A stretch of DNA of 64,000 nucleotides. Source: Cladorhizidae sp. MBARI D1340-BT2 (taxonomy: Eukaryota > Porifera > Demospongiae > Poecilosclerida > Cladorhizidae). Position 1 is the first letter of the stretch, and every line of letters begins with the position of its first letter. The stretch is from contig JAQNBH010000002.1 in NCBI GenBank assembly GCA_028752905.1, positions 15,736,890 through 15,800,889 of the forward strand, written 5' to 3'. Both the position numbers and the translations under genes were made by a program. The notes beneath the pieces were generated by a model. That model saw only the letters and a program-made list of their open reading frames with translations, was not told the DNA's origin and searched no databases. Below, in pieces: positions 19,906 through 31,414 of the stretch.

Positions 19906-20760
19906 GATCAGCTGAGCTTGACGTCACGAATACCTTGGTTACCTAGGCACTATACCTCAGCTATTTTAATTCCAGCTCTAGCTAAGCAAGGGACATGCCC
20001 AGGTATATTTAGCACATGCATAGCTAAAACTAACGATTTTATATATTTGTTTTTGTCACGGTCATTTACAACTCCGCCATATGGCGGATACGGCAGTGAG
20101 ACGGTTAATGTTCTTATGCATGAAGTGTTTCCTCTCTCCCAGACAAACCTCCCCCTCAAGCTTGTTGTTGAAACGGAGAGGGAGGGAGCTATGATTATTT
20201 GATAGCTCGCTCACAATAAATAAATAAATAAATTAATTAATTAATCCATATGGTTTGTAATAATAACCAACCAATCAGTGTCCAGAGATTGGAGCAAAAA
20301 TCACCAGTCACTAGATTTGTTCATATTAAGAGAAGAGTGCTCCCCTCCCACCCCTCCCACCCCTCCCACCACTCCACCCCTAGCCATGATACATGTGCAT
20401 GACCACACCCATCTCTGATTATTTCACGTCCAACAAAGTACGTAATCCCCTCGAATTTATTTAGTGAAAATATGACACTTCAAAAATTCCAGCCCATATG
20501 GTACCTTATACGTGGTCCACTTTGAGCACTCTTGATGTGGACAGATATGCCATTTGTTACTGTTGAAGATGATTTGTATTTTGTTGTTGTTGTTCTTGTT
20601 TGTTTGTTATTTATCACTAGGTGGGTGTCAGAAAGCATTCAATTTTATGGGTTTTTTCGGTTGAAGACTATATGTTGTTATTGTTATTATTGTTTTGTTG
20701 TGTTGTTGTTGCATTACTAGATGATTAGCGAACATACCATTTCTTTGTTGTTGTTGTTGT
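19906..20760. other. Intron 4 sequence, nothing firm
   Basis: Contains TAAA/TTAA simple repeat (20214-20245), CACCCCTCCC repeats (20344-20385) and (TTG)n runs at 20580-20610, 20677-20712 and 20741-20760. No gene. Confidence 0.5.
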
Positions 20761-20770
20761 CTGTTTGTAG

Positions 20771-20905
20771 GCTACTTCACCAGTCGTCCAGCTCTGAAGG
20801 GCTACGTGAGAGAGATGAATAGTTTGCTTCAGGTCTGTTCACAGGCCGAGGCAATTGTCATGGCGTCCAATGGAAAACCGTCCAAACTATCACGAAGATT
20901 TCTAC
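20771..20905 (+). CDS. MAN2B1-like: Lysosomal alpha-mannosidase, exon 5 of 9 in window
   Basis: Entered in phase 1 after TGTTTGTAG and left in phase 1 at CTAC before GTGAGTG. With the split Gly codon it reads GYFTSRPALKGYVREMNSLL, then QVCSQAEAIVMASNGKPSKL and SRRFL. SRPALK and LQVC belong to the helical middle domain that follows the catalytic barrel. The sequence between LQVC and the zinc-ligand motif is shorter than I would expect for the family. A (TTG)n run ends about ten bases before the acceptor. Confidence 0.93.
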
Positions 20906-20976
20906 GTGAGTGATAAAAATTTCTTCGTAAAGCCAGAACGAATTGTGTTATTTGTTGTTGTTGTTGTTGTTGACAG

Positions 20977-21016
20977 AGGAAGCAGCGGGAGTGGCTCAGC
21001 ATCATGACGCCGTCTC
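20977..21016 (+). CDS. MAN2B1-like: Lysosomal alpha-mannosidase, micro-exon 6 (40 bp)
   Basis: A 40-bp exon bounded by GTTGACAG and GTAAGTTAA, entered in phase 1 and left in phase 2. Joined to its neighbours it gives QEAAGVAQHHDAVS, completed as SGT by exon 7. HHDAVSGT is the conserved motif whose His is a zinc ligand in family members of known structure (His codons 21000-21005). The preceding intron is only 71 bp and contains a TTG repeat. The exon is too short to be found by frame length; phase and motif continuity support it. Confidence 0.92.
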
Positions 21017-21201
21017 GTAAGTTAACCGCGAGTCTTGTCCTCGAAGGGAACAAGATAGTTGAAGTGAGATATGCTGTAAATAGAGTTGTCTATTCTGTTA
21101 ATTTTCGGGTATAATTTTTTTTTTAATAAAAAAACAACCCCCCCCCTCTCCCCCGGCCTATATTGTACTACTGGACTCCTGAAATCCCGTGAGTACATGA
21201 G

Positions 21202-21466
21202 TTAAGGCTGGTTCACAACACGACGCTGGCTGAGCGTTGCATTGCATTGCGTGTTGTTGATTGACCTTTGACCCAAACCGCCGCTCAACAAAGATTGGAC
21301 ATGCGATGTTCTGATTGGTCCGTTTCATATGCTGGATTAGAAAAAAAGTTTTAATCCCGCGTCTGAAATGTAGCATCGGACCAATCAGTATCCATCTTTG
21401 TTGAGCGCGATTAGAGGGTCAACGGTCAATCGGCTACATGCAATGCAATGCTCGGCCCAGCCTTAA
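21202..21466. mobile_element. TTAA-flanked MITE, 257 bp
   Basis: TTAA at 21202-21205 is followed by GGCTGGTTCACAACACGACG, and the right end ATTGCATGTAGCC.. reads inward as GGCTGGGCCGAGCATTGCAT from TTAA at 21463-21466. Subterminal parts also match inverted (GCATTGCATTGC, GATTGACC.TTGACC, GCTCAACAAAGAT, ATTGGTCCG), so almost the whole element is palindromic. No coding capacity. TTAA duplication is typical of piggyBac-type or some other cut-and-paste families; the autonomous partner is not visible. Confidence 0.75.
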
Positions 21467-21537
21467 GAGTTGTGAAACTTTGTGGGGCTAGATGGTGTGA
21501 GTGTGGAGTTTTGAGTGAATGAGTGAGGCTATGGCGT

Positions 21538-21685
21538 CACACACTGGACCAGTACCACACTAGGTTGACAATAGCTCTATAGACACACACACTGGACCAA
21601 CACCACACTAGGTTGACAATAGCTCTATAGACACACACACTGGACCAACACCACACTAGGTTGACAATAGTTCTATAGACACATG
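21538..21685 (+). repeat. Three tandem 48-bp repeats
   Basis: ACACACTGGACCAACACCAC then ACTAGGTTGACAATAGCTCT and ATAGAC occurs three times with a 48-bp period. A partial fourth copy (TTGACAATAGCTCTA) lies near 21690. Confidence 0.85.
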
Positions 21686-21810
21686 TTGATTGACAATAGC
21701 TCTACCTGTATATCTCGGTAACTATGGTTAAATCTATGATACAGCCATACCTACAAAAGTTTAGTAGTGTTCTGTTCTGTACAAGGTTTTTTTTTACCCC
21801 TGTCCCTCAG

Positions 21811-22000
21811 AGGGACGGAGAAGCAGCACGTGGCCTATGACTATGCCATGCGTCTTCACGCTGGAGCTATGGACTGCTATGGCATCGTGGAAGATGCCAT
21901 TGGGCAGTGCCTGGTCTCGCAGTCAGGGGCAGCCAAGCCTGACATGGAAGTGTGTGAGTATCTGAACGTCAGTATCTGCCCAGCAACGGAGTCCAACAAC
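21811..22000 (+). CDS. MAN2B1-like: Lysosomal alpha-mannosidase, exon 7 of 9 in window
   Basis: Follows the strong acceptor CCCTGTCCCTCAG, entered in phase 2, and ends AACAAC before GTGAGAGC in phase 0. It completes the zinc motif as SGTEKQHVAYDYAMRL and continues DCYGIVEDAIGQCLVSQSG, then CEYLNVSICPATESNN. YLNVSICP is conserved at the boundary of the middle and C-terminal domains, and NVS is a potential N-glycosylation site. Frame and splice borders are intact. Confidence 0.94.
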
Positions 22001-22365
22001 GTGAGAGCATTAGTTGTAGCAAATACAGTTAATAAGAAGTGAATATATAAATAGATCGATACGTAGAGATAGAGACTCAATGCGGATAGATAGAAAGATA
22101 GACAGGATACGAAGATAAATAGACAGAGACTCAGATAGACAGATAGACAGGACACGTAGGCACAGATGGACAGGTGGTCGGGCAGCAACAGCAGACAATG
22201 TCGTCGGCGCTGTTCTGTTGCATTTCCACATTTGCTATGAAGTTTAAATGAACGGGAGAGAAGGTAAACATGAGGCAAGAAATTGAACTTGTAAAGCTCC
22301 GATATTTATATGCTCAGTCAGTTGAGGCAGCAGCGGTGTATTATGTAGTGTAGCACTCGAGGAAA
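22001..22365. other. Intron 7 start, GATA-like simple sequence
   Basis: Scattered GATAGA/CAGATA repeats at 22050-22170, otherwise nothing recognised. Confidence 0.5.
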
Positions 22366-22625
22366 GTGCAGTGGGTTTGAGGAAATTAAGGAGTTAAAGT
22401 TTCTGGTGTTTGGGTTGATACCTCCACATCATTGTTCAACATTTGAGGAAATCAAGGAGTTAAGGTTTTTGGTGTTTGGGTTGATACCTCCACATCATTG
22501 TTCAATGAGGACTCCACATCATTGTTCAACATTTGAGGAAATCAAGGAGTTAAGGTTTTTGGTGTTTGGGTTGATACCTCCACATCATTGTTCAATGAGG
22601 AAATCAAGGAGTTAAAGTTGCTGGT
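22366..22625 (+). repeat. 66-bp tandem repeat with deleted units
   Basis: TTGAGGAAATCAAGGAGTTA, AGGTTTTTGGTGTTTGGGTT, GATACCTCCACATCATTGTT, CAACA; about 4 units. Some units lack the first half (CAATGAGGACTCCACATCAT near 22503). Confidence 0.85.
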
Positions 22626-23020
22626 GTATAAATATATATACAGTATACATGTATATATATATATATTATATATACTGTATGTTGGGCTGAAGCCATTCCT
22701 GATGAAGGCTAGAGCATCTAGTCGAAACATCGAGAGAGTACAATTTCAAATTGATTATTGAGAAGGTTATTGTAATAATGTATATACATGTATATATACA
22801 CACAATATATATACTGTGTATATATACATGTATAAATGTATATATATACAGTATGTATACATGTATACATGTATATATATATATACAGTATATAATGTAT
22901 ACATGCATATATATATATACACATGTATGTATAAATGTATATACATGTATATATACACAGTACATATGCATGCATATATACACAGTACATATACATGTAT
23001 ACATGTATATAGTGGAATGG
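22626..23020. repeat. TATACATG-rich palindromic tract
   Basis: TATATACATGTATATATACAC-like sequence containing many self-complementary TATACATGTATA elements. It is interrupted by the module at 22699-22780. Confidence 0.85.
22699..22780 (+). repeat. Best copy of the dispersed hammerhead-like module
   Basis: CTGATGA (22699-22705), then AGGCTAG, loop AGCAT, CTAGTC, GAAAC, then ATCGAGAGAGTACAATTTC and TTGATTATTGAGAAGGTTAT. GGCTAG pairs with CTAGTC (one G-U pair) as a helix II between the invariant-looking CTGATGA and GAAAC boxes. An extra A after CTGATGA and the lack of an obvious helix I are against a fully active ribozyme. It lies inside a TA-rich repeat in intron 7. Confidence 0.5.
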
Positions 23021-23243
23021 TTGATATTGAAAAAGGGGTATTAGTCAGTAGTGGATAGGGCACACAGAGTTCCAACTGTTAATGCCAATATGTGAGGAGA
23101 GGGATCCCTGCGAACATGGTGGCCTCACCACATAGTGCCCCTCCCCCTTTCCATTCATTCTCGTATTAGAACTAACTAAGCTCTATCTGCATGGTGGGGG
23201 AGTCTCCTTGTCTTATATCTTAGAGGCTGTGTATATATTGTAA
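23021..23243. other. Intron 7 sequence, nothing recognised
   Basis: Short unique spacer before the 48-bp satellite. Confidence 0.45.
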
Positions 23244-26200
23244 CTGCTCCTCCAATTATATACTGCAGCTCAGCCTCTATAGTTATGAGCTGTTCCTCCA
23301 ATTATAAACACTGCAGCTCAGCCTCTCTAGTTATGAGCTGCTCCTCCAATTATAAACACTGTAGCTCAGCCTCTATAGTTATGAGCTGTTCCTCCAATTA
23401 TAAACACTGCAGCTCAGCCTCTATAGTTATGAGCTCCTCCAATTATATACTGTAGCTCAGTCTCTATAGTTATGAGCTGTTCCTCCAATTATAAACACTG
23501 CAGCTCAGTCTCTATAGTTATGAGCTGCCCCTCCAATTATATACTGTAGCTCAGCTTCAATATTTATGAGCTGTTCCTCCAATTATAAACACTGCAGCTC
23601 AGTCTCTATAGTTATGAGCTGCCCCTCCAATTATATACTGTAGCTCAGCTTCAATATTTATGAGCTGTTCCTCCAATTATAAACACTGCAGCTCAGTCTC
23701 TATAGTTATGAGCTGTTCCTCCAATTATAAACACTGCAGCTCAGCCTCTATAGTTATGAGCTGCTCCTCCAATTATATACCGCAGCTCAGCTTCAATATT
23801 TATGAGCTGTTCCACCAATTATAAACACTGCAGCTCAGTCTCTATAGTTATGAGCTGTTCCTCCAATTATAAACACTGCAGCTCAGTCTCTATAGTTATG
23901 AGCTGTTCCTCCAATTATAAACACTGCAGCTCAGTCTCTATAGTTATGAGCTGCTCCTCCAATTATAAACTGCAGCTCAGCCTCTATAGTTATGAGCTGC
24001 TCCTCCAATTATAAACACTGTCGCTCAGCCTCTATAGTTATGAGCTCCTCTCCCAATTATAAACACTGTCACTCAGCCTCTATAGTTATGAGCTATTCCT
24101 CCAATTATAAATCTGCAGCTCAGTCTCTATAGTTATGAGCTGCTCCTCCAAATAATAAACACTGCAGCTCAGTCTCTATAGTTATGAGCTGTTCCTCCAA
24201 TTATAAACACTGCAGCTCAGCCTCTATAGTTATGAGCTGCTCCTCCAATTATATACCGCAGCTCAGCTTCAATATTTATGAGCTGTTCCACCAATTATAA
24301 ACACTGCAGCTCAGCCTCTATAGTTATGAGCTGCTCCTCCAATTATAAACACTGCAGCTCAGTCTCTATAGTTATGAGCTGTTCCTCCAATTATCAACAC
24401 TGCAGCTCAGCCTCTATAGTTATGAGCTGCTCCTCCAATTATATACTGCAGCTCAGCCTCTATAGTTATGAGCTGTTCCTCCAATTATACACTGCAGCTC
24501 AGCCTCTATAGTTATGAGCTGCTCCTCCAATTATAAACACTGCAGCTCAGTCTCAATAGTTATGAGCTATTCCTCCAATTATAGACACTGCAGCTCAGCC
24601 TCTATAGTTATGAGCTGTTCCTCCAATTATAAACACTGCGCTCAGCCTCTATAGTTATGAGCTGCTCCTCCAATTATAAACACTGCAGCTCAGTCTCAAT
24701 AGTTATGAGCTGCTCCTCCAATTATAAACACTGCAGCTCAGTCTCTATAGTTATGAGCTATTCCTCCAATTATAGACACTGCAGCTCAGCCTCTATAGTT
24801 ATGAGCTGCTCCTCCAATTATAGACACTGCAGCTCAGTCTCTATAGTTATGAGCTGTTCCTCCAATTATAGACACTGCAGCTCAGCCTCTATAGTTATGA
24901 GCTGCTCCTCCAATTATAGACACTGCAGCTCAGCCTCTATAGTTATGAGCTGCTCCTCCAATTATAGACACTGCAGCTCAGTCTCTATAGTTATGAGCTG
25001 TTCCTCCAATTATCAACACTGCAGCTCAGCCTCTATAGTTATGAGCTGCTCCTCCAATTATATACTGCAGCTCAGCCTCTATAGTTATGAGCTGTTCCTC
25101 CAATTATACACTGCAGCTCAGCCTCTATAGTTATGAGCTGCTCCTCCAATTATAAACACTGCAGCTCAGTCTCAATAGTTATGAGCTATTCCTCCAATTA
25201 TAGACACTGCAGCTCAGCCTCTATAGTTATGAGCTGTTCCTCCAATTATAAACACTGCAGCTCAGTCTCTATAGTTATGAGCTGCTCCTCCAATTATAAA
25301 CACTGCAGCTCAGCCTCTATAGTTATGAGTTGCTCCTCCAATTATCAACACTGCAGCTCAGCCTCTATAGTTATGAGCTGCTCCTCCAATTATAAACACT
25401 GCAGCTCAGCCTCTATAGTTATGAGCTGCTCCTCCAATTATATACTGTAGCTCAGCTTCAATATTTATGAGCTGCCCCTCCAATTATAAGCACTGCAGCT
25501 CAGTCTCTATAGTTATGAGCTATTCCTCCAATTATAAACACTGCAGCTCAGCCTCTATAGTTATGAGCTATTCCTCCAATTATAAACACTGCAGCTCAGT
25601 CTCTATAGTTATGAGCTGTTCCTCCAATTATAAACACTGCAGCTCAGCCTCTATAGTTATGAGCTATTCCTCCAATTATAAACACTGCAGCTCAGTCTCT
25701 ATAGTTATGAGCTATTCCTCCAATTATAAACACTGCAGCTCAGCCTCTATAGTTATGAGCTGCTCCTCCAATTATAAACACTGCAGCTCAGCCTCAATAG
25801 TTATGAGCTGTTCCTCCAATTATAAACACTGCAGCTCAGCTTCAATATTTATGAGCTGTTCCTCCAATTATAAACACTGCAGCTCAGCCTCTATAGTTAT
25901 GAGCTGCTCCTCCAATTATAAACACTGCAGCTCAACCTCTATAGTTATGAGCTGTTCCTCCAATTATAAACACTGCAGCTCAGCCTCAATAGTTATGAGC
26001 TGTTCCTACAATTATCGACACTGTAGCTCAGCCTCAATAGTTATGAGATGTTCCTCCAATTATAAACACTGCAGCTCAGCCTCTATAGTTATGAGCTATT
26101 CCTCCAATTATAAACACTGCAGCTCAGCCTCTCTAGTTATGAGCTGCTCCTCCAATTATAAACACTGTAGCTCAGCCTCTATAGTTATGAGCTGTTCCTC

Positions 26201-27837
26201 CAATTATAAACACTGCAGCTCAGCCTCTATAGTTATGAGCTGTTCCTCCAATTATATACTGCAGCTCAGCCTCTATAGTTATGAGCTCCTCCAATTATAA
26301 ACACTGCAGCTCAGTCTCTATAGTTATGAGCTCCTCCAATTATAAACACTGCAGCTCAGTCTCTATAGTTATGAGCTGTTCCTCCAATTATAAACACTGC
26401 AGCTCAGCCTCTATAGTTATGAGCTGTTCCTCCAATTATAAACACTGCAGCTCAGCCTCAATAGTTATGAGCTGTTCCTCCAATTATATACACTGCAGCT
26501 CAGCCTCTATAGTTATGAGCTATTCCTCCAATTATAAACACTGCAGCTCAGCCTCAATAGTTATGAGCTATTCCTCCAATTATAAACACTGCAGCTCAGC
26601 CTCTATAGTTATGAGCTATTCCTCCAATTATAAACACTGCAGCTCAGCCTCTATAGTTATGAGCTATTCCTCCAATTATAAACACTGCAGCTCAGCCTCT
26701 ATAGTTATGAGCTATTCCTCCAATTATAAACACTGTAGCTCATCCTCTATAGTTATGAGCTGCTCCTACAATTATAAACACTGCAGCTCAGCCTCTATAG
26801 TTATGAGCTCCTCCTCCAATTATAAACACTGCAGCTCAGTCTCTATAGTTATGAGCTGTTCCTCCAATTATAAACACTGCAGCTCAGCCTCTATAGTTAT
26901 GAGCTGTTCCTCCAATTATAAACACTGCAGCTCAGCCTCTATAGTTATGAGCTGCTCCTCCAATTATATACCGCAGCTCAGCTTCAATATTTATGAGCTG
27001 TTCCTCCAATTATAGACACTGCAGCTCAGCCTCTATAGTTATGAGTTGCTCCTCCAATTATAAACACTGCAGCTCAGCCTCTATAGTTATGAGTTGCTCC
27101 TCCAATTATATACACTGCAGCTCAGTCTCTATAGTTATGAGCTGCTCCTCCAATTATCGACACTGCAGCTCAGCCTCTATAGTTATGAGCTCCTCCAATT
27201 ATAAACACTGCAGCTCAGCTTCAATATTTATGAGCTGTTCCTCTAATTATAAACACTGCAGCTCAGCCTCTATAGTTATGAGCTGCTCCTCCAATTTTAA
27301 ACACTGCAGCTCAGTCTCTATAGTTATGAGCTGATCTTCCAATTATAAACACTGCAGCTCAGTCTCAATAGTTATGAGCTATTCCTCCAATTATAAACAC
27401 TGCAGCTCAGTCTCTATAGTTATGAGCTATTCCTCCAATTATAAACACTGCGCTCAGCCTCTATAGTTATGAGCTATTCCTCCAATTATAAACACTGCAG
27501 CTCAGCCTCTATAGTTATGAGCTCCTCCTTCAATTATAAACACTGTCGCTCAGTCTCTATAGTTATGAGCTCCTCGTCCAATTATAAACACTGCAGCTCA
27601 GCCTCTATAGTTATGAGCTGTACCTCCAATTATAAACACTGCAGCTCAGCCTCTATAGTTATATGAGCTATTCCTCCAATTATAAACACTGCAGCTCAGT
27701 CTCTATAGTTATGAGCTATTCCTCCAATTATAAACACTGCGCTCAGCCTCTATAGTTATGAGCTATTCCTCCAATTATAAACACTGCAGCTCAGCCTCTA
27801 TAGTTATGAGCTGCTCCTCCAATTATAAACACTGCAG
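23244..27837 (+). repeat. 48-bp satellite, about 95 units
   Basis: Unit CTGCAGCTCAGCCTCTATAG, TTATGAGCTGCTCCTCCAAT, TATAAACA. Variants include TTCCTCC versus CTCCTCC, CAGTCTC versus CAGCCTC, TTCAATATTTATG, and shorter units (TATACTG instead of TATAAACACTG). A PstI-type CTGCAG marks most units. Because 48 is a multiple of three, long + frames translate to SCSSNYKHCSSASIVM repeats of up to 277 codons; length variants break them. The array lies wholly inside mannosidase intron 7 and ends 127 bp before exon 8. Confidence 0.95.
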
Positions 27838-27964
27838 TGGTAATAAGAACCATCCCTCCAATGTGAACCCCTCCAACACTAACCTTCAAATTTGTACCTA
27901 CATGTATACTGTACTAATCCTTGTAGCTATTACCTCATTATGTATGCTTTTTTTAAATACGCAG

Positions 27965-28081
27965 TTCAATGTGATCGTTTACAATCCTATTGGACGTGTG
28001 ATGTCACATGACGTGCAAGTGCCTTTGACCAATAGCCATGTCATTGTCTTCAATGACCAGGGGAAGATTGTACCCGCACAG
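27965..28081 (+). CDS. MAN2B1-like: Lysosomal alpha-mannosidase, exon 8 of 9 in window
   Basis: Thirty-nine codons, phase 0 at both ends, between TTTAAATACGCAG and GTTAGATCC. It encodes FNVIVYNPIGRVMSHDVQVP, then LTNSHVIVFNDQGKIVPAQ. VIVYNP.GR is the conserved start of the C-terminal beta-rich domain of lysosomal mannosidases. The frame remains open upstream through the intron into the last satellite units, so retention of the intron end would add Ser/Cys/Tyr repeats in frame. Confidence 0.94.
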
Positions 28082-28090
28082 GTTAGATCC

Positions 28091-28175
28091 TAGTTGTTGT
28101 TGTTGTTGTTGCTGCTGTTGCTGTTGTTGTTGTTGCTGTTGTTGTTGTTGTTGTTGCTGTTGTTGTTGCTGCTGC
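28091..28175 (+). repeat. (TTG)n/(CTG)n microsatellite
   Basis: TTGTTG with CTG interruptions, beginning ten bases after the exon 8 donor. Confidence 0.9.
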
Positions 28176-28240
28176 TTGTCTTGCTCATGTCTATATGACT
28201 AAGTAATAATGACATGTACATGTAATACACATAGCAGCGA

Positions 28241-28561
28241 TTTAAAGGAGCTATGGCATGAGTTTCTAGTATACTACAGGAAGTGTCTAGTATACTACAG
28301 GAAGTGCCGTAATGAGATATATAAAGTAATAATCCCACAACTCTAGACCCAATTAGTATGATGCAAACCAAGATTACTGGTGGGATAGAGTGCAGCTCTC
28401 TGTTGGTGCAGAGATGGAAGCTTATGGTGACCAAGCAGCAGCTGCAAGTCACCAATCTTGCTGCAAGTCTAGGGAGGAGCCAAGCAGGAGACCCTGCCAT
28501 CACCAATCCTTTATCGATCAATTTTACACAGACAGTGTGTGATACATGTAGCTCCTTTAAA
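28241..28561. mobile_element. Candidate MITE with TTTAAAGGAGCTA ends
   Basis: TTTAAAGGAGCTA at 28241-28253 is inverted as TAGCTCCTTTAAA at 28549-28561, bounding a 321-bp segment. Inside is a 22-bp tandem duplication GTTTCTAGTATACTACAGGA. No transposase frame. The 13-bp ends are exact; a target duplication is not evident. Confidence 0.45.
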
Positions 28562-28566
28562 AACAA

Positions 28567-29165
28567 CCCCCCACACATACATCACACCACACATATACCC
28601 AACACACACACACACACATACCCAACACATACACACATCACACCACACACATACCCAACACATACACACATCACACCACACATATATCACACCACACACA
28701 CACCCAACACATACACACATCACACCACACACATACCCAACACATACACACATCACACCACACATATACATGTATCACACCACACACACACCCAACACAC
28801 ACACATCACACCACACACATACCCAACACACACACACACACACATATCACACATATATCACACCACACACACATACCCAACACATACACACACACACACA
28901 TCACACACCCAACACATGCTCACACCACACCACACAACCCAACAGACACATATCACACCACACACACTACACCACAAATACACAACATACACACACACAC
29001 ACACACAATGACATCACACACATTCACCACATATACACACACATCACACCACACGCACATCACACCACATACACACACATCACACCAAACATACACATGC
29101 ACACACACACAACACCACACACATCACACCACACCACATGCACACATCACACAACACACCACACA
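28567..29165 (+). repeat. CACACC/ACACAT compound repeat
   Basis: About 600 bp of CATCACACCACACACATACC, CAACACATACACACA-type sequence, G-poor on the + strand. Thr/His/Pro frames are artefacts. Confidence 0.92.
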
Positions 29166-29800
29166 GGGGAAGTTATATTTGTTGGGACTCTTCTTTGCAA
29201 ATATGTACCTTGGCAATTCAGAGTCTTGAGAGAGTCATGAAATGAGTTATGATGGATTCCTTATAGAGTAGATTCTTACCTTATTCTCTATGTATGTAGG
29301 CAGCACAGAGTGCACTGGCTGTACAGCTACAGATCTCTTTAGACTGGGATTAGTACTTCTTGAGAGTTAGGATGATTCAGTTAATAAACGATACTGAAGT
29401 ATGTAAATATTGGACGTTCTCACAAAGTACAGTATCACATACAATTGTGATACTGTGATTCTTTCTCTGAATAATAATAATAATAATAATAATATAATAA
29501 TTAAAAAATTATACAATAATAATAATAATAACAACACAATAACAACAACGATAATAATAATATTCTCTGTCTGTAAAGTATAAACTCTTTGTAGTAAATT
29601 GTACCCATTAAACCTGGACTTAATTTGTATACACACAACCATCTTATTTATATCATTGTAGGGATATTGTTTTCAAACTGTTTGTATTATTATAATGTAA
29701 TTACATATACGATAAGTTGCAGTATAAGAACCCGCCCTGTTGATGTAGCAAGCAAAAGCTACACAGTTAGATATAGACTAGATTTGTTGACCATCAACCA
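29166..29800. other. Intron 8 sequence with (AAT)n
   Basis: Unique AT-rich sequence with AAT/AAC repeats at 29471-29560; no gene recognised. Confidence 0.5.
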
Positions 29801-30702
29801 TGACCATCTCCTCCATGACCCTCACCTCTCTCCTCCATGACCCTCACCTCCATGACCATCTCCTCCATGACCCTCTACCCTCACCTCCATGACCCTCTCC
29901 TCCATGACCCTCTCCTCCATGACCCTCTCCTCCATGACCCTCTCCTCCATGACCCTCTCCTCCATGACCCTCTCCTCCATGACCCTCTCCTCCATGACCC
30001 TCTCCTTATGACCCTCTCCTCCATGGCCCTCTCCTCCATGACCATCTCCTCCATGACCCTCACCTCCATGACTCTCTCATGACCCTCTCCTCCATGACCC
30101 TCTTCTCCATGACCCTCTCCTCCATGACCCTCACCTCCATGGCCCTCTTCTCCATGACCCTCTACCCTCTCCTCCATGACCCTCTTCTCCATGACCCTCT
30201 CCTCCATGACCCTCTCTTCCATGACCCTCTCCTCCATGACCCTCTCCTCCATGACCCTCTCCTCCATGACCCTCACCTCCATGACCCTCTCTTCCATGGC
30301 CCTCTCCTCCATGACCCTCTCCTCCATGACCCTCTCCTCCATGACCCTCTCCTCCATGACCCTCTTCTCCATGACCCTCTCCTCCATGACCCTCTCCTCC
30401 ATGACCCTCTCCTCCATGGCCCTCTCCTCCATGACCCTCACCTCCATGACCCTCTCTTCCATGGCCCTCTCCTCCATGACCCTCTCCTCCATGGCCCTCT
30501 CCTCCATTACCATCTCCTCCATGACCCTCTCCTCCATTACCATCTCCTCCATGGCCCTCTCCTCCATGACCCTCTCCTCCATGACCCTCTCCTCCATGAC
30601 CCTCTCCTCCATGAATCTCTTCTCCATGACCCTCACCTCCATGACCCTCTTCTCCATGATCCTCTCCTCCATGACCCTCTCCTCCATGACCATCTCCTCC
30701 TG
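29801..30702 (+). repeat. 15-bp minisatellite CTCCTCCATGACCCT
   Basis: About 60 units with variants CACCTCC, CTTCTCC, ATGGCC and ATTACC, and an almost purely pyrimidine + strand apart from ATGA. The unit is a multiple of three, so both strands are open (MTLSS on +, MEERV on -); neither is a gene. Confidence 0.95.
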
Positions 30703-30988
30703 CTCAAAAGCAAAGTTTCTTCCATTGGTGGTGAATAGACAAATTTCACTCTCCAGGCTCAGCTCTGCAACTGTTCAACCATTACCATCCTAGCCTAGTA
30801 TGTATACATGGTGATCCTTACCTATATGAGATTGACCTGCACATGGGAATTTGTTGATTGTTGATTGAGTGGCTGCTCGCTACAAGGCGGCCATTTTCTT
30901 GCTGACTGATGCTATGAATGTCTGATTACAGTATGTGCTGACATTTTTTTACAGTATTTTCTTACTTTTTGCTGCAATCATTTCGTCA
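30703..30988. other. Intron 8 end, nothing recognised
   Basis: Unique sequence leading to the TTTCGTCAG acceptor of exon 9. Confidence 0.45.
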
Positions 30989-30989
30989 G

Positions 30990-31064
30990 GTTTCTGAAGT
31001 GTCGGCGACTGTGGCAAGGGTGCGGGGAAAGAGAGGCTGTGCACCCTATGAACTCCAATTCAGT
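30990..31064 (+). CDS. MAN2B1-like: Lysosomal alpha-mannosidase, exon 9 (last found)
   Basis: Twenty-five codons, phase 0 in after ATTTCGTCAG, ending TTCAGT before GTGAGTAAT. It encodes VSEVSATVARVRGKRGCAPY, then ELQFS. The Pro-x-Glu-Leu-x-Phe ending matches the family segment that normally continues into a conserved LPALGF-type stretch, but no exon for that continuation is found before the window ends. Conservation is weaker here than in the catalytic exons, so support rests on splice sites, phase and order. Confidence 0.8.
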
Positions 31065-31222
31065 GTGAGTAATTTGTGAGTCTCTAATAATAGAATATGT
31101 CAAATATTTAAATTTGGTGGGTGGGCCCGCGACGCTGCCCCCTGCACATTGGTGTACAATGTTTAGTAATTAGGTGAGAACCCCTGTGATCAGCTGAAAT
31201 TGACTATGTAGTAGTCTCTCTC

Positions 31223-31414
31223 CAGGGTTGTATACAGAAATTTTGCCAAGGGGGGGCGAACTTGAGATATGGAAAAATAAGGGGGGGCGAGAATGATACA
31301 ATGATGGTGTATGTAATGTATAAGGGTGGTGTCTAATTTCAAGGGGGGGGGGGGCGAGAATGATACAAGGGGGGGGCGAATGCCCCCCCCCGCCCCCCCC
31401 TAAATACACCCCTG
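31223..31414. mobile_element. 192-bp non-autonomous relative of the hAT-like element
   Basis: Starts CAGGGTTGTATACAGAAATT and TTGCCAAGGGGGGGCGAACT, almost identical to 1498-1560, and ends CCCCCCTAAATACACCCCTG, identical to the right end at 6576-6595. A 5-bp direct repeat CTCTC abuts both ends (31218-31222 and 31415-31419) in CT-rich sequence. Internal GGGGGGGCGAGAATGATACA is present twice. No coding capacity. Confidence 0.7.

Noticed and set aside
23244..27837. CRISPR-like array or repeat-protein gene from regular 48-bp units
   Set aside because: There are no unique spacers between repeats, the context is an animal intron, and frames break whenever a unit length varies.
29881..30693. Minus-strand Met-Glu-Glu-Arg-Val frame of 270 codons resembling a coiled coil
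   Set aside because: Translation of the 15-bp minisatellite lying in an intron of a well-supported gene on the other strand.
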